10,974 nucleotides of DNA, from contig MU646388.1 of assembly GCA_026770585.1 (NCBI GenBank), positions 429,945 to 440,918 on the forward strand, in the 5' to 3' direction. The notes under the pieces were generated by a model. That model searched no databases and had not been told where the DNA came from. It was given only the letters and a program-made list of their open reading frames with translations. The position numbers and the translations under genes are program-made. Within the stretch, counting starts at the first letter, position 1, and each line of letters starts with the position of its first letter. Shown here piece after piece: positions 9,101 through 10,910 of this stretch. The stretch is from Baffinella frigidus (Eukaryota > Cryptophyceae > Cryptomonadales > Baffinellaceae).

Positions 9101-10906
9101 CGCCGTAGGGCTGAGCGTTGAAGCTGCGAGGCGGGAGGGGCTCACAACCTGCGAGGTACATCTTGAGCTCTTCGCAGTAGGGGTCGAGGAGGCCTTCCTT
9201 GACCATGTGTGCGGCCATCGCCTCCACTGCCTTCTCCCCGATGTCGAGGCCCCCTGCTCCCCCGGGGGTTCGTGAATAACCCATAAGCGATAAGACGACC
9301 CTACGGTAGGCATGTTTTCTACGGATAAGGTAATGGAAAATGTCTTAGATTTGGCCATATTTTCCTGCTCCCCGGGGAGGACATTTAAAAGGTCGCACAC
9401 GCGGAATGGAATACCCACTCCAGGCGGATCAGTTCCTCTATTTAAAAAATGGACAATTCGTGCGTGTAGGCATTCTTTGGGGAAATGGTCACATCCTCTA
9501 CGTTTCTAGGAACCTGACCAAACCTGGACATGCGCCCCCGACCGACATATACAAAGTGGAATTGATCCGCCTCGAGTGGACGACAACAACATTCAAAACG
9601 GATTTATCCCCGACATCGATCGCCCCTGCGCGATCGTTTGCAAATGGAAGAAAATGCAAGAAAATTGAAAGAAAATGCATTTTCTAAAGATCTTTAGAAA
9701 ATGCATTTTCTTTCAACTTCACGCGCCGCAACCTCTGCGGGGATCCCCCAACCTCCAGCCTACAAAATCCCAAATCCTCAACCCAAAACACCAAAACACA
9801 ACAAGTACCTGCGGCCTGGAGCGCCTCCATAGCGGAAGCGGGCGGCGGGCAGTCGGCCTCAAGACCCGCGGCGAAGAGGGTTTGGAGGAGCGCGCCTTCC
9901 GTGGTCGGCGCCCCCTCCTCTGCATCGAGCTGCGCACCGGAGGGGGGGAAGATGTTATTTGCTGCACCACACGGTGGACTCCGGACCTTTCAACACAAGT
10001 CAACTTACGCAGGGGAAATTAACTTTAAGGATTTTCTAGTGCAAATTTGGTCTCGTTAGACGCTAAATCTAGCGTAGTCGAAACCCTCGTAGTCCACCGA
10101 GTGGTGCATCGCAAGCTTGTCGAGCCACGATGAATGTGGAATCGCCAGTACACACCTTTGAACAGATGGCACACATAGAAATAAGGGAGGCACCTGGGAG
10201 AAGTCAGCGGCCCTGGTGACGCCCCCGGCCCCGGCGCCGATCCCGCCCCCCGTCGTCGATGCTGCGCTCCCCGTGGCTGTGTGGGGGGGTTGGGTTGAGG
10301 ATGCTGGCGCGTGTTTATACGATTTTGGGGCGAGAGGTTTGGGCAATCCCGCCCCCCGTCGTTGCTGCTGCACTCCCCGTGGCTGTTTGGGGTTGAGGGG
10401 TTGAGGGGTTTGGGTTTAGAGGTTTGGGTTTAGAGGTTTGGGTTTGGGTTTTGGGTTTGGGGTTTTGGGTTTTGGGTTTGGGGTTTGGGGTTTGGGGTTT
10501 GGGGTGTAGGGTGTAGGGTGTATTGTGTAGGGTGTAGGGTGTAGGGTGTAGGGTGTAGGTTGTAGGGTGTAGGGTGTAGGGTTTAGGGTTTAGGGTTTAG
10601 GGTTTGAGTCGTAGGGTTTAGAGTTCAGGGTTTATAGTCGTGGCTCTCTGTCGGAAAAGACTCTCCGGGACAACAGGCTGCGGTTCGAACCTCAACCCCA
10701 CACCCCACACCCCACATTTTCCTGGGCCCATCTCTCACTCTGGTGGCGTTCCCAGGACAAACCCCCTAAACCCTGAGCGGACCCGCGAATGCCGAGGACT
10801 TACATGCGAAGCCATCAGCCTTCTCCTCGCTGGGCGCGCCCGTCTCTCCGCGCTGGCGGCGGCGCCCCTCCTGCTCGGCGTAGTCGGCAAGCAGCCCGCG
10901 CATCGC
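127..10906 (-). CDS. CHLH: Magnesium chelatase subunit H (ChlH/BchH), C-terminal half, 26 exons, partial at both ends
   Basis: The H subunit binds protoporphyrin IX and, with the ATPase subunits ChlI and ChlD, inserts Mg2+ to make Mg-protoporphyrin IX; in plants and algae this occurs in the plastid (family knowledge). Seen here: 26 exons join in phase into 690 codons with no stop. They carry, in order, [144 protein letters not shown] and [12 protein letters not shown], the order expected for the family. Family members are roughly 1200-1400 residues, so about half is present. 25 of 26 acceptors are CAG; 23 of 25 internal donors are GT and two are GC. The related CobN (cobaltochelatase) is less likely because the [12 protein letters not shown] and [10 protein letters not shown] wording is ChlH-type. 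Whether the gene is intact outside the window is unknown. Confidence 0.93.
181..520 (-). repeat. Intron 25 (340 nt): blocks of different heptamers
   Basis: Plus-strand TTTCGGG at 184-262 and again at 435-515, TTTATGG at 317-352, and GTGTATG at 353-388, each block internally uniform. An echo of the exon 26 acceptor (CAGCCGGGGGATGTG against CAGCCGTGGTATGTG) lies at 265-293. Confidence 0.9.
521..574 (-). CDS. CHLH: CHLH exon 25
   Basis: Acceptor ACAG, donor GTCAAC. Encodes [18 protein letters not shown], the NPxxFR(K/N)(I/L)VxxxLE block near the C-terminus. Confidence 0.95.
575..1161 (-). repeat. Intron 24 (587 nt): CT tract, exon echoes, TTCAGGG array
   Basis: In gene order: (GA)n in the transcript (plus-strand CT repeats, 1141-1154 and 1049-1090) interrupted by an exon 24 donor echo (1085-1119); an exon-like segment at 981-1040; a run of 9 G (946-954); a non-repeat stretch (785-940) with CTACGAA/TTCGTAG inverted elements; and a TTCAGGG/GTGCAGG array at 581-781 next to exon 25. 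Confidence 0.85.
1085..1119 (-). repeat. Echo of exon 24 donor side
   Basis: Reads DPEMADK in diverged form (CCAGAAATGGCCGACAAG) then GTAAAGAGCGAGAG, against GTAACGAGCGAGAG at the true donor. The duplicated unit therefore includes the (GA)n intron start. Confidence 0.93.
1162..1226 (-). CDS. CHLH: CHLH exon 24
   Basis: Acceptor CCAG, donor GTAACG. Encodes [20 protein letters not shown] and K, corresponding to W(V)(Y/F)xxAxxT(F/Y)xxDxxM. Echoes lie on both sides (1323-1350 and 1085-1119). Confidence 0.95.
1227..1552 (-). repeat. Intron 23 (326 nt): heptamers and echoes of both neighbouring exons
   Basis: Plus-strand GTGTAGG units at 1495-1540 and TTTTGGG units at 1378-1400. The exon 23 donor echo is at 1452-1475 (diverged; the donor GT is lost), and the exon 24 acceptor echo is at 1323-1350. 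Confidence 0.82.
1323..1350 (-). repeat. Echo of exon 24 acceptor side
   Basis: The minus strand reads ACAG, AG, then GAGAAGTGGGTGTTCGACC (EKWVFD), as in exon 24. The acceptor is preserved. Confidence 0.92.
1553..1604 (-). CDS. CHLH: CHLH exon 23
   Basis: Acceptor CCAG, donor GTGAGA, ends in phase 1. Encodes [17 protein letters not shown], corresponding to the T..VGW(S/G)AT block of ChlH. Arg is formed across the junction with exon 24. Confidence 0.93.
1605..1785 (-). repeat. Intron 22 heptamer array
   Basis: Plus-strand TTTAGGG, GTGTTTA and GTTGGGG-type units fill about 1617-1780. Confidence 0.85.
1786..1932 (-). CDS. CHLH: CHLH exon 22
   Basis: Acceptor GCAG, donor GTCCAC. The longest exon (49 codons): [40 protein letters not shown] and GAFE. 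(T/A)KLLNPKW is a strong family motif. The first 88 or so bases are repeated at 2082-2169. Confidence 0.95.
2082..2169 (-). repeat. Echo of exon 22 acceptor side
   Basis: GCAG then [20 protein letters not shown] and VLCLEHRTE, against [19 protein letters not shown] in exon 22. About 88 bases with around six differences. The acceptor is preserved in the same phase. Confidence 0.96.
2360..2406 (-). repeat. Echo 3 of exon 21 donor side
   Basis: Reads [14 protein letters not shown] then GTACCG, with two amino-acid changes from exon 21. It is the farthest from the exon; the donor is preserved. Confidence 0.9.
2444..2480 (-). repeat. Echo 2 of exon 21 donor side
   Basis: Reads [11 protein letters not shown] then GTGCTT. 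Only the last 33 or so coding bases are kept. A fragment CAAGTCAAGCACCTTG at 2491-2506 suggests the same flank was copied once more. Confidence 0.9.
2530..2607 (-). pseudogene. Echo 1 of exon 21 donor side, with stop
   Basis: Reads IQEY then a TAA stop, then [19 protein letters not shown] and the donor GTGATT. The stop replaces the second Tyr of EYYANTG. Confidence 0.93.
2788..2880 (-). CDS. CHLH: CHLH exon 21
   Basis: Acceptor ACAG, donor GTACTC. Thirty-one codons, [20 protein letters not shown] then [12 protein letters not shown] recall [11 protein letters not shown] as the wording of the bacterial-like ChlH2/BchH type; canonical ChlH has DVSHYFDSDP at this place. Four partial copies of this exon lie in the flanking introns. 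Confidence 0.95.
2881..3366 (-). repeat. Intron 20 (486 nt): heptamers, G14 run, exon 21 echo
   Basis: Plus-strand TTTTGGG/GTTTGGG units at 3150-3245 and GTGTTTG units at 3280-3330. A run of 14 G is at 2923-2936. The exon 21 acceptor echo is at 3035-3084. Confidence 0.85.
3035..3084 (-). repeat. Echo of exon 21 acceptor side
   Basis: Reads [16 protein letters not shown] against [16 protein letters not shown]. The coding half is excellent, but the CAG acceptor has become CACG, so it is probably not a splice site. Confidence 0.95.
3367..3488 (-). CDS. CHLH: CHLH exon 20
   Basis: Acceptor TCAG, donor GTCAGC. Forty codons including [20 protein letters not shown] and [15 protein letters not shown](K/N)(A/S)F(A/S)F and QN(L/I)DS are family motifs. 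Three 26-bp repeats containing TTTCAG lie immediately upstream of the acceptor. Confidence 0.93.
3489..3862 (-). repeat. Intron 19 (374 nt): 26-bp acceptor repeats, GAA tract, heptamers
   Basis: Three 26-bp repeats start at 3489, 3515 and 3541 (plus-strand CTGAAACGGGGGTA core), so the transcript has TTTCAG three times next to the exon. At 3557-3574 the exon 20 edge itself is echoed (GCAGGCGAGACAC against TCAGGTGAGACGT). A 22-bp near-palindrome is at 3640-3661, a GAA/GAG tract (CTT in the transcript) at 3683-3746, and heptamers at 3779-3850. Confidence 0.85.
3863..3911 (-). CDS. CHLH: CHLH exon 19
   Basis: Acceptor TCAG, donor GTTCGC, ends in phase 1. Encodes [16 protein letters not shown], corresponding to VNxxVxxSSWxDExxL. 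At 49 nt it is the shortest exon found. It contains an internal donor-like GTGAGT in its third and fourth codons from the VNERVS end. Confidence 0.9.
3912..4074 (-). repeat. Intron 18 heptamer array
   Basis: Plus-strand GTTTGGG, GTTTAGG and TTTCGGG units occupy about 3925-4070, almost the whole 163-nt intron. Confidence 0.88.
4075..4131 (-). CDS. CHLH: CHLH exon 18
   Basis: Acceptor CCAG, donor GTAAAA. Encodes [19 protein letters not shown], the A(S/A)(R)(V/I)FSNxxGxxx block. Confidence 0.93.
4196..4232 (-). repeat. Diverged echo within exon 17 donor half
   Basis: Reads [10 protein letters not shown] against [10 protein letters not shown] in exon 17. The copy is on the donor side of the exon, but the donor itself is not kept. 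Confidence 0.75.
4286..4366 (-). CDS. CHLH: CHLH exon 17
   Basis: Acceptor ACAG, donor GTTCTA. Encodes [20 protein letters not shown] and LQAAGET; DEPxExNxxxKHALE is a ChlH motif. A diverged echo of KHALELQ lies at 4196-4232. Confidence 0.92.
4367..4539 (-). repeat. Intron 16: TTTAGGG tract and small hairpin
   Basis: TTTAGGG and TTCAGGG units lie at 4485-4530. A 29-nt inverted repeat with 8-bp arms (CTGCATTC/GAATGCAG, 4404-4432) lies near the acceptor side. Confidence 0.7.
4540..4595 (-). CDS. CHLH: CHLH exon 16
   Basis: Acceptor GCAG; donor GCGAGC, so a GC-AG intron follows because no GT lies at the exon end. With the last base of exon 15 it encodes [19 protein letters not shown], matching the SG(V/I)FRDxFxxxxxLLD block. 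Confidence 0.93.
4787..4812 (-). repeat. Second, shorter echo of exon 15 donor side
   Basis: The minus strand carries GTCCTCGCGTGTTCCTCAGG then TTATT, a more diverged copy of the last 18 or so bases of exon 15 and its donor. The first echo shares the GGTTATT continuation, so this copy probably derives from it. Confidence 0.8.
4821..4891 (-). repeat. First echo of exon 15 donor side
   Basis: Reads [20 protein letters not shown] and S then GGT, against [20 protein letters not shown] in exon 15. The donor is preserved in the same phase. Confidence 0.95.
4965..5094 (-). CDS. CHLH: CHLH exon 15
   Basis: Acceptor GCAG, donor GTGACC. Forty-three codons including [38 protein letters not shown] and S. 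VGARP and EELGRPR(V/I)DV are conserved in ChlH and CobN. Two donor-side echoes follow at 4821-4891 and 4787-4812. Confidence 0.95.
5095..5663 (-). repeat. Introns 13 and 14: heptamer arrays either side of exon 14
   Basis: Plus-strand TTTAGGG, TTCAGGG, TTTCGGG and GTGTAGG units fill 5102-5325 (234-nt intron) and most of 5385-5640 (284-nt intron). I found no echo in either. Confidence 0.88.
5329..5379 (-). CDS. CHLH: CHLH exon 14
   Basis: Acceptor GCAG, donor GTAATC. Encodes [17 protein letters not shown], the conserved LWGxxxIKTxGES block of ChlH. Confidence 0.95.
5664..5729 (-). CDS. CHLH: CHLH exon 13
   Basis: Acceptor GCAG, donor GTCAAC. Encodes [20 protein letters not shown] and ET. With exon 14 it gives the conserved YPET(V/I)xxxLWG. 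Confidence 0.9.
5730..6086 (-). repeat. Intron 12 (357 nt): TTTTGGG and TTTCGGG heptamers, exon 13 echo
   Basis: Plus-strand TTTTGGG and TTCAGGG units at 5815-5865 and TTTCGGG units at 5895-5950. The echo of the exon 13 acceptor is at 5771-5800. 5955-6085 holds nothing recognised. Confidence 0.8.
5771..5800 (-). repeat. Echo of exon 13 acceptor side
   Basis: Reads CCAG then GCCGCGAAATTGACGCTGGA, AAKLTLE, against AAKLTLD in exon 13. The acceptor is preserved. Confidence 0.88.
6087..6169 (-). CDS. CHLH: CHLH exon 12
   Basis: Acceptor GCAG, donor GTCTGC. Encodes [20 protein letters not shown] and AMARGNA. LPTG(R/K)NIHALDP is the best-known ChlH signature. A 21-bp minisatellite abuts the acceptor side, with an acceptor-side echo beyond it. 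Confidence 0.95.
6185..6368 (-). repeat. 21-bp minisatellite next to exon 12 acceptor
   Basis: Eight complete 21-bp units plus a partial one, of the same family as 6705-6899; both arrays end with CAGCACTAAATACA. The unit nearest exon 12 places GCTGACAA about 16 nt before the acceptor. Confidence 0.97.
6379..6425 (-). repeat. Echo of exon 12 acceptor side
   Basis: Reads CCAG then [15 protein letters not shown], against [15 protein letters not shown], and breaks after PF. It sits on the far side of the minisatellite from the true exon. Confidence 0.95.
6426..6596 (-). other. Intron 11, donor-proximal part
   Basis: Unique-looking sequence with no heptamer array and no recognised feature. It completes the 427-nt intron with the echo and minisatellite. 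Confidence 0.6.
6597..6688 (-). CDS. CHLH: CHLH exon 11
   Basis: Acceptor GCAG, donor GTATGT. Encodes [20 protein letters not shown] and [10 protein letters not shown]. The G(E/K)(Y/F)VxPxPGGDxxR motif is diagnostic of the ChlH/CobN family. A 21-bp minisatellite abuts the acceptor side. Confidence 0.93.
6705..6899 (-). repeat. 21-bp minisatellite next to exon 11 acceptor
   Basis: About eight units of plus-strand GTCAGCACTACAATACTATTA with substitutions; GTCAGC starts recur at 6724, 6745, 6766, 6787, 6808, 6829 and 6850. In the transcript each unit contains GCTGACTAAT. The copy nearest the exon gives GCTGACAA about 17 nt before the acceptor. Confidence 0.95.
6903..6952 (-). repeat. Echo of exon 11 acceptor side
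   Basis: Reads TCAG then [17 protein letters not shown] and a stop, against [16 protein letters not shown] in exon 11. It lies just upstream (in gene sense) of the 21-bp minisatellite. Use of this acceptor would end translation. Confidence 0.93.
6953..7079 (-). repeat. Intron 10 heptamer tract
   Basis: Plus-strand GTTTGGG, GTTTGAG and GTTCAGG units form the donor-proximal part of the 391-nt intron 10; the rest of that intron is the exon 11 echo and the minisatellite. Confidence 0.85.
7080..7150 (-). CDS. CHLH: CHLH exon 10
   Basis: Acceptor GCAG, donor GTTCGC, ends in phase 2. Encodes [20 protein letters not shown] and LLA; the last codon (Arg) is completed by exon 11. An acceptor-side echo lies at 7211-7243. 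Confidence 0.85.
7211..7243 (-). repeat. Echo of exon 10 acceptor side
   Basis: Reads GCAG then GGGGCAAGAACTGGGACATG, against GGGGACAAGAACTGGGACAG in exon 10. The acceptor is preserved. Confidence 0.88.
7408..7431 (-). repeat. Echo of exon 9 donor side
   Basis: The minus strand reads CCCGCCATTTCCGGCCACGG then TTG, against CCCGCCATCCCCGCCACGG then TGC at the end of exon 9 (PAIPAT). The GT donor is preserved. Confidence 0.75.
7497..7574 (-). CDS. CHLH: CHLH exon 9
   Basis: Acceptor GCAG, donor GTGCCG. Encodes [20 protein letters not shown] and PAIPAT. It corresponds to the variable region before the conserved EACTIRDLL helix. A short echo of its donor end lies at 7408-7431. Confidence 0.8.
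7575..7773 (-). repeat. Intron 8: clean TTTAGGG array
   Basis: From about 7659 to 7747 the plus strand is an almost perfect run of TTTAGGG with two TTCAGGG units. This is the cleanest plant-type telomere-like tract in the window. It is interstitial, flanked on both sides by coding exons. Confidence 0.9.
7774..7838 (-). CDS. CHLH: CHLH exon 8, acidic linker
   Basis: Acceptor GCAG, donor GTGCAT. With the last base of exon 7 it reads [19 protein letters not shown] then PDS. It is weakly conserved and supported mainly by phase and by its non-repeat composition between heptamer arrays. Confidence 0.65.
7962..8025 (-). CDS. CHLH: CHLH exon 7, acidic linker
   Basis: Acceptor CCAG; donor GCAAGC, so a GC-AG intron follows. 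Encodes [20 protein letters not shown] plus A. I see no match to a conserved ChlH motif; it is supported by phase continuity between exons 6 and 8 and by the clear acceptor. Confidence 0.65.
8026..8377 (-). repeat. Intron 6 (352 nt): heptamer arrays around a non-repeat core
   Basis: Plus-strand TTTTAGG and TTTAGGG-like units lie at 8250-8370 and 8036-8105. Between them is the exon 6 echo and a short AT-rich stretch (8115-8160) with no recognised content. Confidence 0.75.
8188..8248 (-). repeat. Echo of exon 6 donor side
   Basis: Reads [12 protein letters not shown] and then the donor GTCTCA, against [12 protein letters not shown] and GTCTCG in exon 6. The intact donor could compete with the real one. 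Confidence 0.9.
8378..8457 (-). CDS. CHLH: CHLH exon 6
   Basis: Acceptor GCAG, donor GTCTCG. Encodes [20 protein letters not shown] and ALRAYL. The (L/F)xxGLHxxGxPP signature is characteristic of ChlH/BchH. Echoes of its acceptor side (8530-8577) and its donor side (8188-8248) flank it. Confidence 0.9.
8530..8577 (-). repeat. Echo of exon 6 acceptor side
   Basis: Repeats CGCAGAGCTGGA(G/A)ACGCGGCTGTT, the start of exon 6, plus about 25 bases of preceding intron (matching 8437-8486). The ORF is lost after ELETRLF. Confidence 0.9.
8871..8976 (-). pseudogene. Degraded second copy of exon 5
   Basis: Reads [16 protein letters not shown], then a repeated KEGLL, then [12 protein letters not shown], against [20 protein letters not shown] in exon 5. 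It has a 15-bp in-frame tandem duplication and lacks the GLDIGE start. Its donor edge (ACAG then GTTCCC) keeps the same phase. No AG at its 5' side gives the phase needed after exon 4 or exon 5, so it is unlikely to be a usable exon. Confidence 0.85.
9149..9253 (-). CDS. CHLH: CHLH exon 5
   Basis: Acceptor GCAG, donor GTTGTG. Thirty-four codons including [20 protein letters not shown] and EELKMYLA. It joins exon 6 to give [16 protein letters not shown], the family segment before the GEPP/GSPP loop. A second, degraded copy of this exon lies at 8871-8976. Confidence 0.85.
9366..9382 (-). repeat. Echo of exon 5 acceptor
   Basis: The minus strand carries CCCCGGGGAGCAGG, nearly the same as the sequence ending at the exon 5 acceptor (9254-9267). 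Confidence 0.6.
9406..9687 (+). CDS. Possible nested plus-strand ORF, 93 aa, unknown
   Basis: An ATG-to-stop ORF of 93 codons that begins [20 protein letters not shown] and continues with protein-like composition ([15 protein letters not shown]) rather than repeat-like sequence. The same frame is open upstream to 9349. The stop falls inside the 52-bp palindrome. A TTTAAAA stretch lies at 9384-9390, about 20 bases before the ATG. I recognise no family. It could be a nested gene, a fragment of a mobile or viral element, or chance. Confidence 0.25.
   Translation: MEYPLQADQFLYLKNGQFVRVGILWGNGHILYVSRNLTKPGHAPPTDIYKVELIRLEWTTTTFKTDLSPTSIAPARSFANGRKCKKIERKCIF
9665..9716. repeat. Perfect 52-bp palindrome
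   Basis: Centre at 9690/9691 (AGATCT). All 26 base pairs match, checked position by position. Each arm also contains a 14-bp palindrome, GAAAATGCATTTTC. The sequence could form a hairpin or cruciform on either strand. Confidence 0.97.
9809..9919 (-). CDS. CHLH: CHLH exon 4
   Basis: Acceptor GCAG, donor GTACTT, phase 1 at both ends. Encodes [20 protein letters not shown] and then a Pro/Ala-rich end. The EEG formed across the junction with exon 3 matches the LPEEG family motif. An alternative acceptor 10 nt upstream (at 9930) would suit only the rejected exon 3 frame. Confidence 0.7.
9959..9985 (+). repeat. Inverted echo of exon 3 donor side
   Basis: The plus strand here matches the minus-strand end of exon 3 and its donor (GCACCAC.CGGTGGACT core, about 20 of 24 bases). 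It is the only echo I found in the opposite orientation. Confidence 0.55.
10098..10155 (-). CDS. CHLH: CHLH exon 3
   Basis: Nineteen codons plus one base, including [14 protein letters not shown], which runs into EEGAP of exon 4. This resembles the ...TARQxNLDxDVxLPEEG segment of ChlH. The acceptor is AAAG, the only one here that is not CAG. The intron before it is only 38 nt and has no repeats. A longer reading in another frame (ending near 10062) was considered and rejected. Confidence 0.6.
10194..10276 (-). CDS. CHLH: CHLH exon 2, Gly/Ala/Ser-rich linker
   Basis: Acceptor ACAG, donor GTGCCT. Encodes 27 codons including [10 protein letters not shown] followed by [10 protein letters not shown] know of no equivalent in canonical ChlH, so it looks like a lineage-specific linker. 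The frame is fixed by phase continuity with exons 1 and 3 rather than by homology, so it is less certain than the exons that follow. Confidence 0.6.
10277..10803 (-). repeat. Intron 1 (527 nt): heptamer array plus an opposite-polarity C-rich block
   Basis: From 10385 to 10637 the plus strand is an array of GTTTGGG, GTGTAGG and TTTAGGG variants. From about 10690 to 10785 the polarity flips: the plus strand is C-rich (CCCCACA units and one CCCTAAACCCTGA). A short non-repeat segment (10640-10690) separates them. An echo of the exon 2 acceptor lies at 10345-10387. Confidence 0.8.
10345..10387 (-). repeat. CHLH: Echo of exon 2 acceptor side
   Basis: Repeats the ACAGCCACGGGGAG(C/T)GCAGCA start of exon 2, including the acceptor, with a few substitutions, then runs into unrelated sequence. 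Same orientation as the gene. Confidence 0.8.
10804..10906 (-). CDS. CHLH: CHLH exon 1 of window
   Basis: Acceptor CCAG and donor GTAAGT, the best donor in the window; ends in phase 1. Encodes 34 codons beginning [18 protein letters not shown] and then a charged, low-complexity stretch. The GLLADYAEQ part aligns by position with the LYKGLK..LISSYQ helix of ChlH. Further exons must lie upstream, beyond the right edge. Confidence 0.75.
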
Positions 10907-10910
10907 CTGG

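Larger units (their letters stand above)
8458..9148 (-). other. Intron 5 (691 nt): duplicated exon 5 unit, AT-richer DNA
   Basis: Contains the degraded second copy of exon 5 (8871-8976). Parts of the flanking intron are also repeated: a block at about 9020-9090 resembles 8781-8850, sharing GCTTTAC, GATCCTTCCG and AAACGAT elements. The left part holds the exon 6 echo. The middle (about 8600-8780) has a GTGCACAC/GTGCGCACAC palindromic patch and nothing else I recognise. Confidence 0.65.
9254..9808 (-). other. Intron 4 (555 nt): palindrome, possible nested ORF, inverted heptamers
   Basis: Unlike the other introns this one has little G-rich heptamer sequence. It holds an echo of the exon 5 acceptor (9366-9382), a plus-strand ORF (9406-9687), a perfect 52-bp palindrome (9665-9716), and a C-rich plus-strand stretch (about 9745-9800) made of degenerate CCCAAA/CCTCAA units, opposite in polarity to the rest of the window. 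Confidence 0.7.

Noticed and set aside
10056-10373. Long minus-strand ORF giving [20 protein letters not shown] as exon 3
   Set aside because: This frame does not fit the phase left by exon 2 at the available acceptor, while the chosen frame reads [14 protein letters not shown] joined to EEG and matches the family motif. The similarity to a real protein segment appears accidental.
10640-10720. tRNA gene or tRNA-derived SINE, from GGTTCGAACC at 10682-10691
   Set aside because: The B-box-like sequence has no pairing T stem, no convincing A box and no acceptor stem at the right distance.
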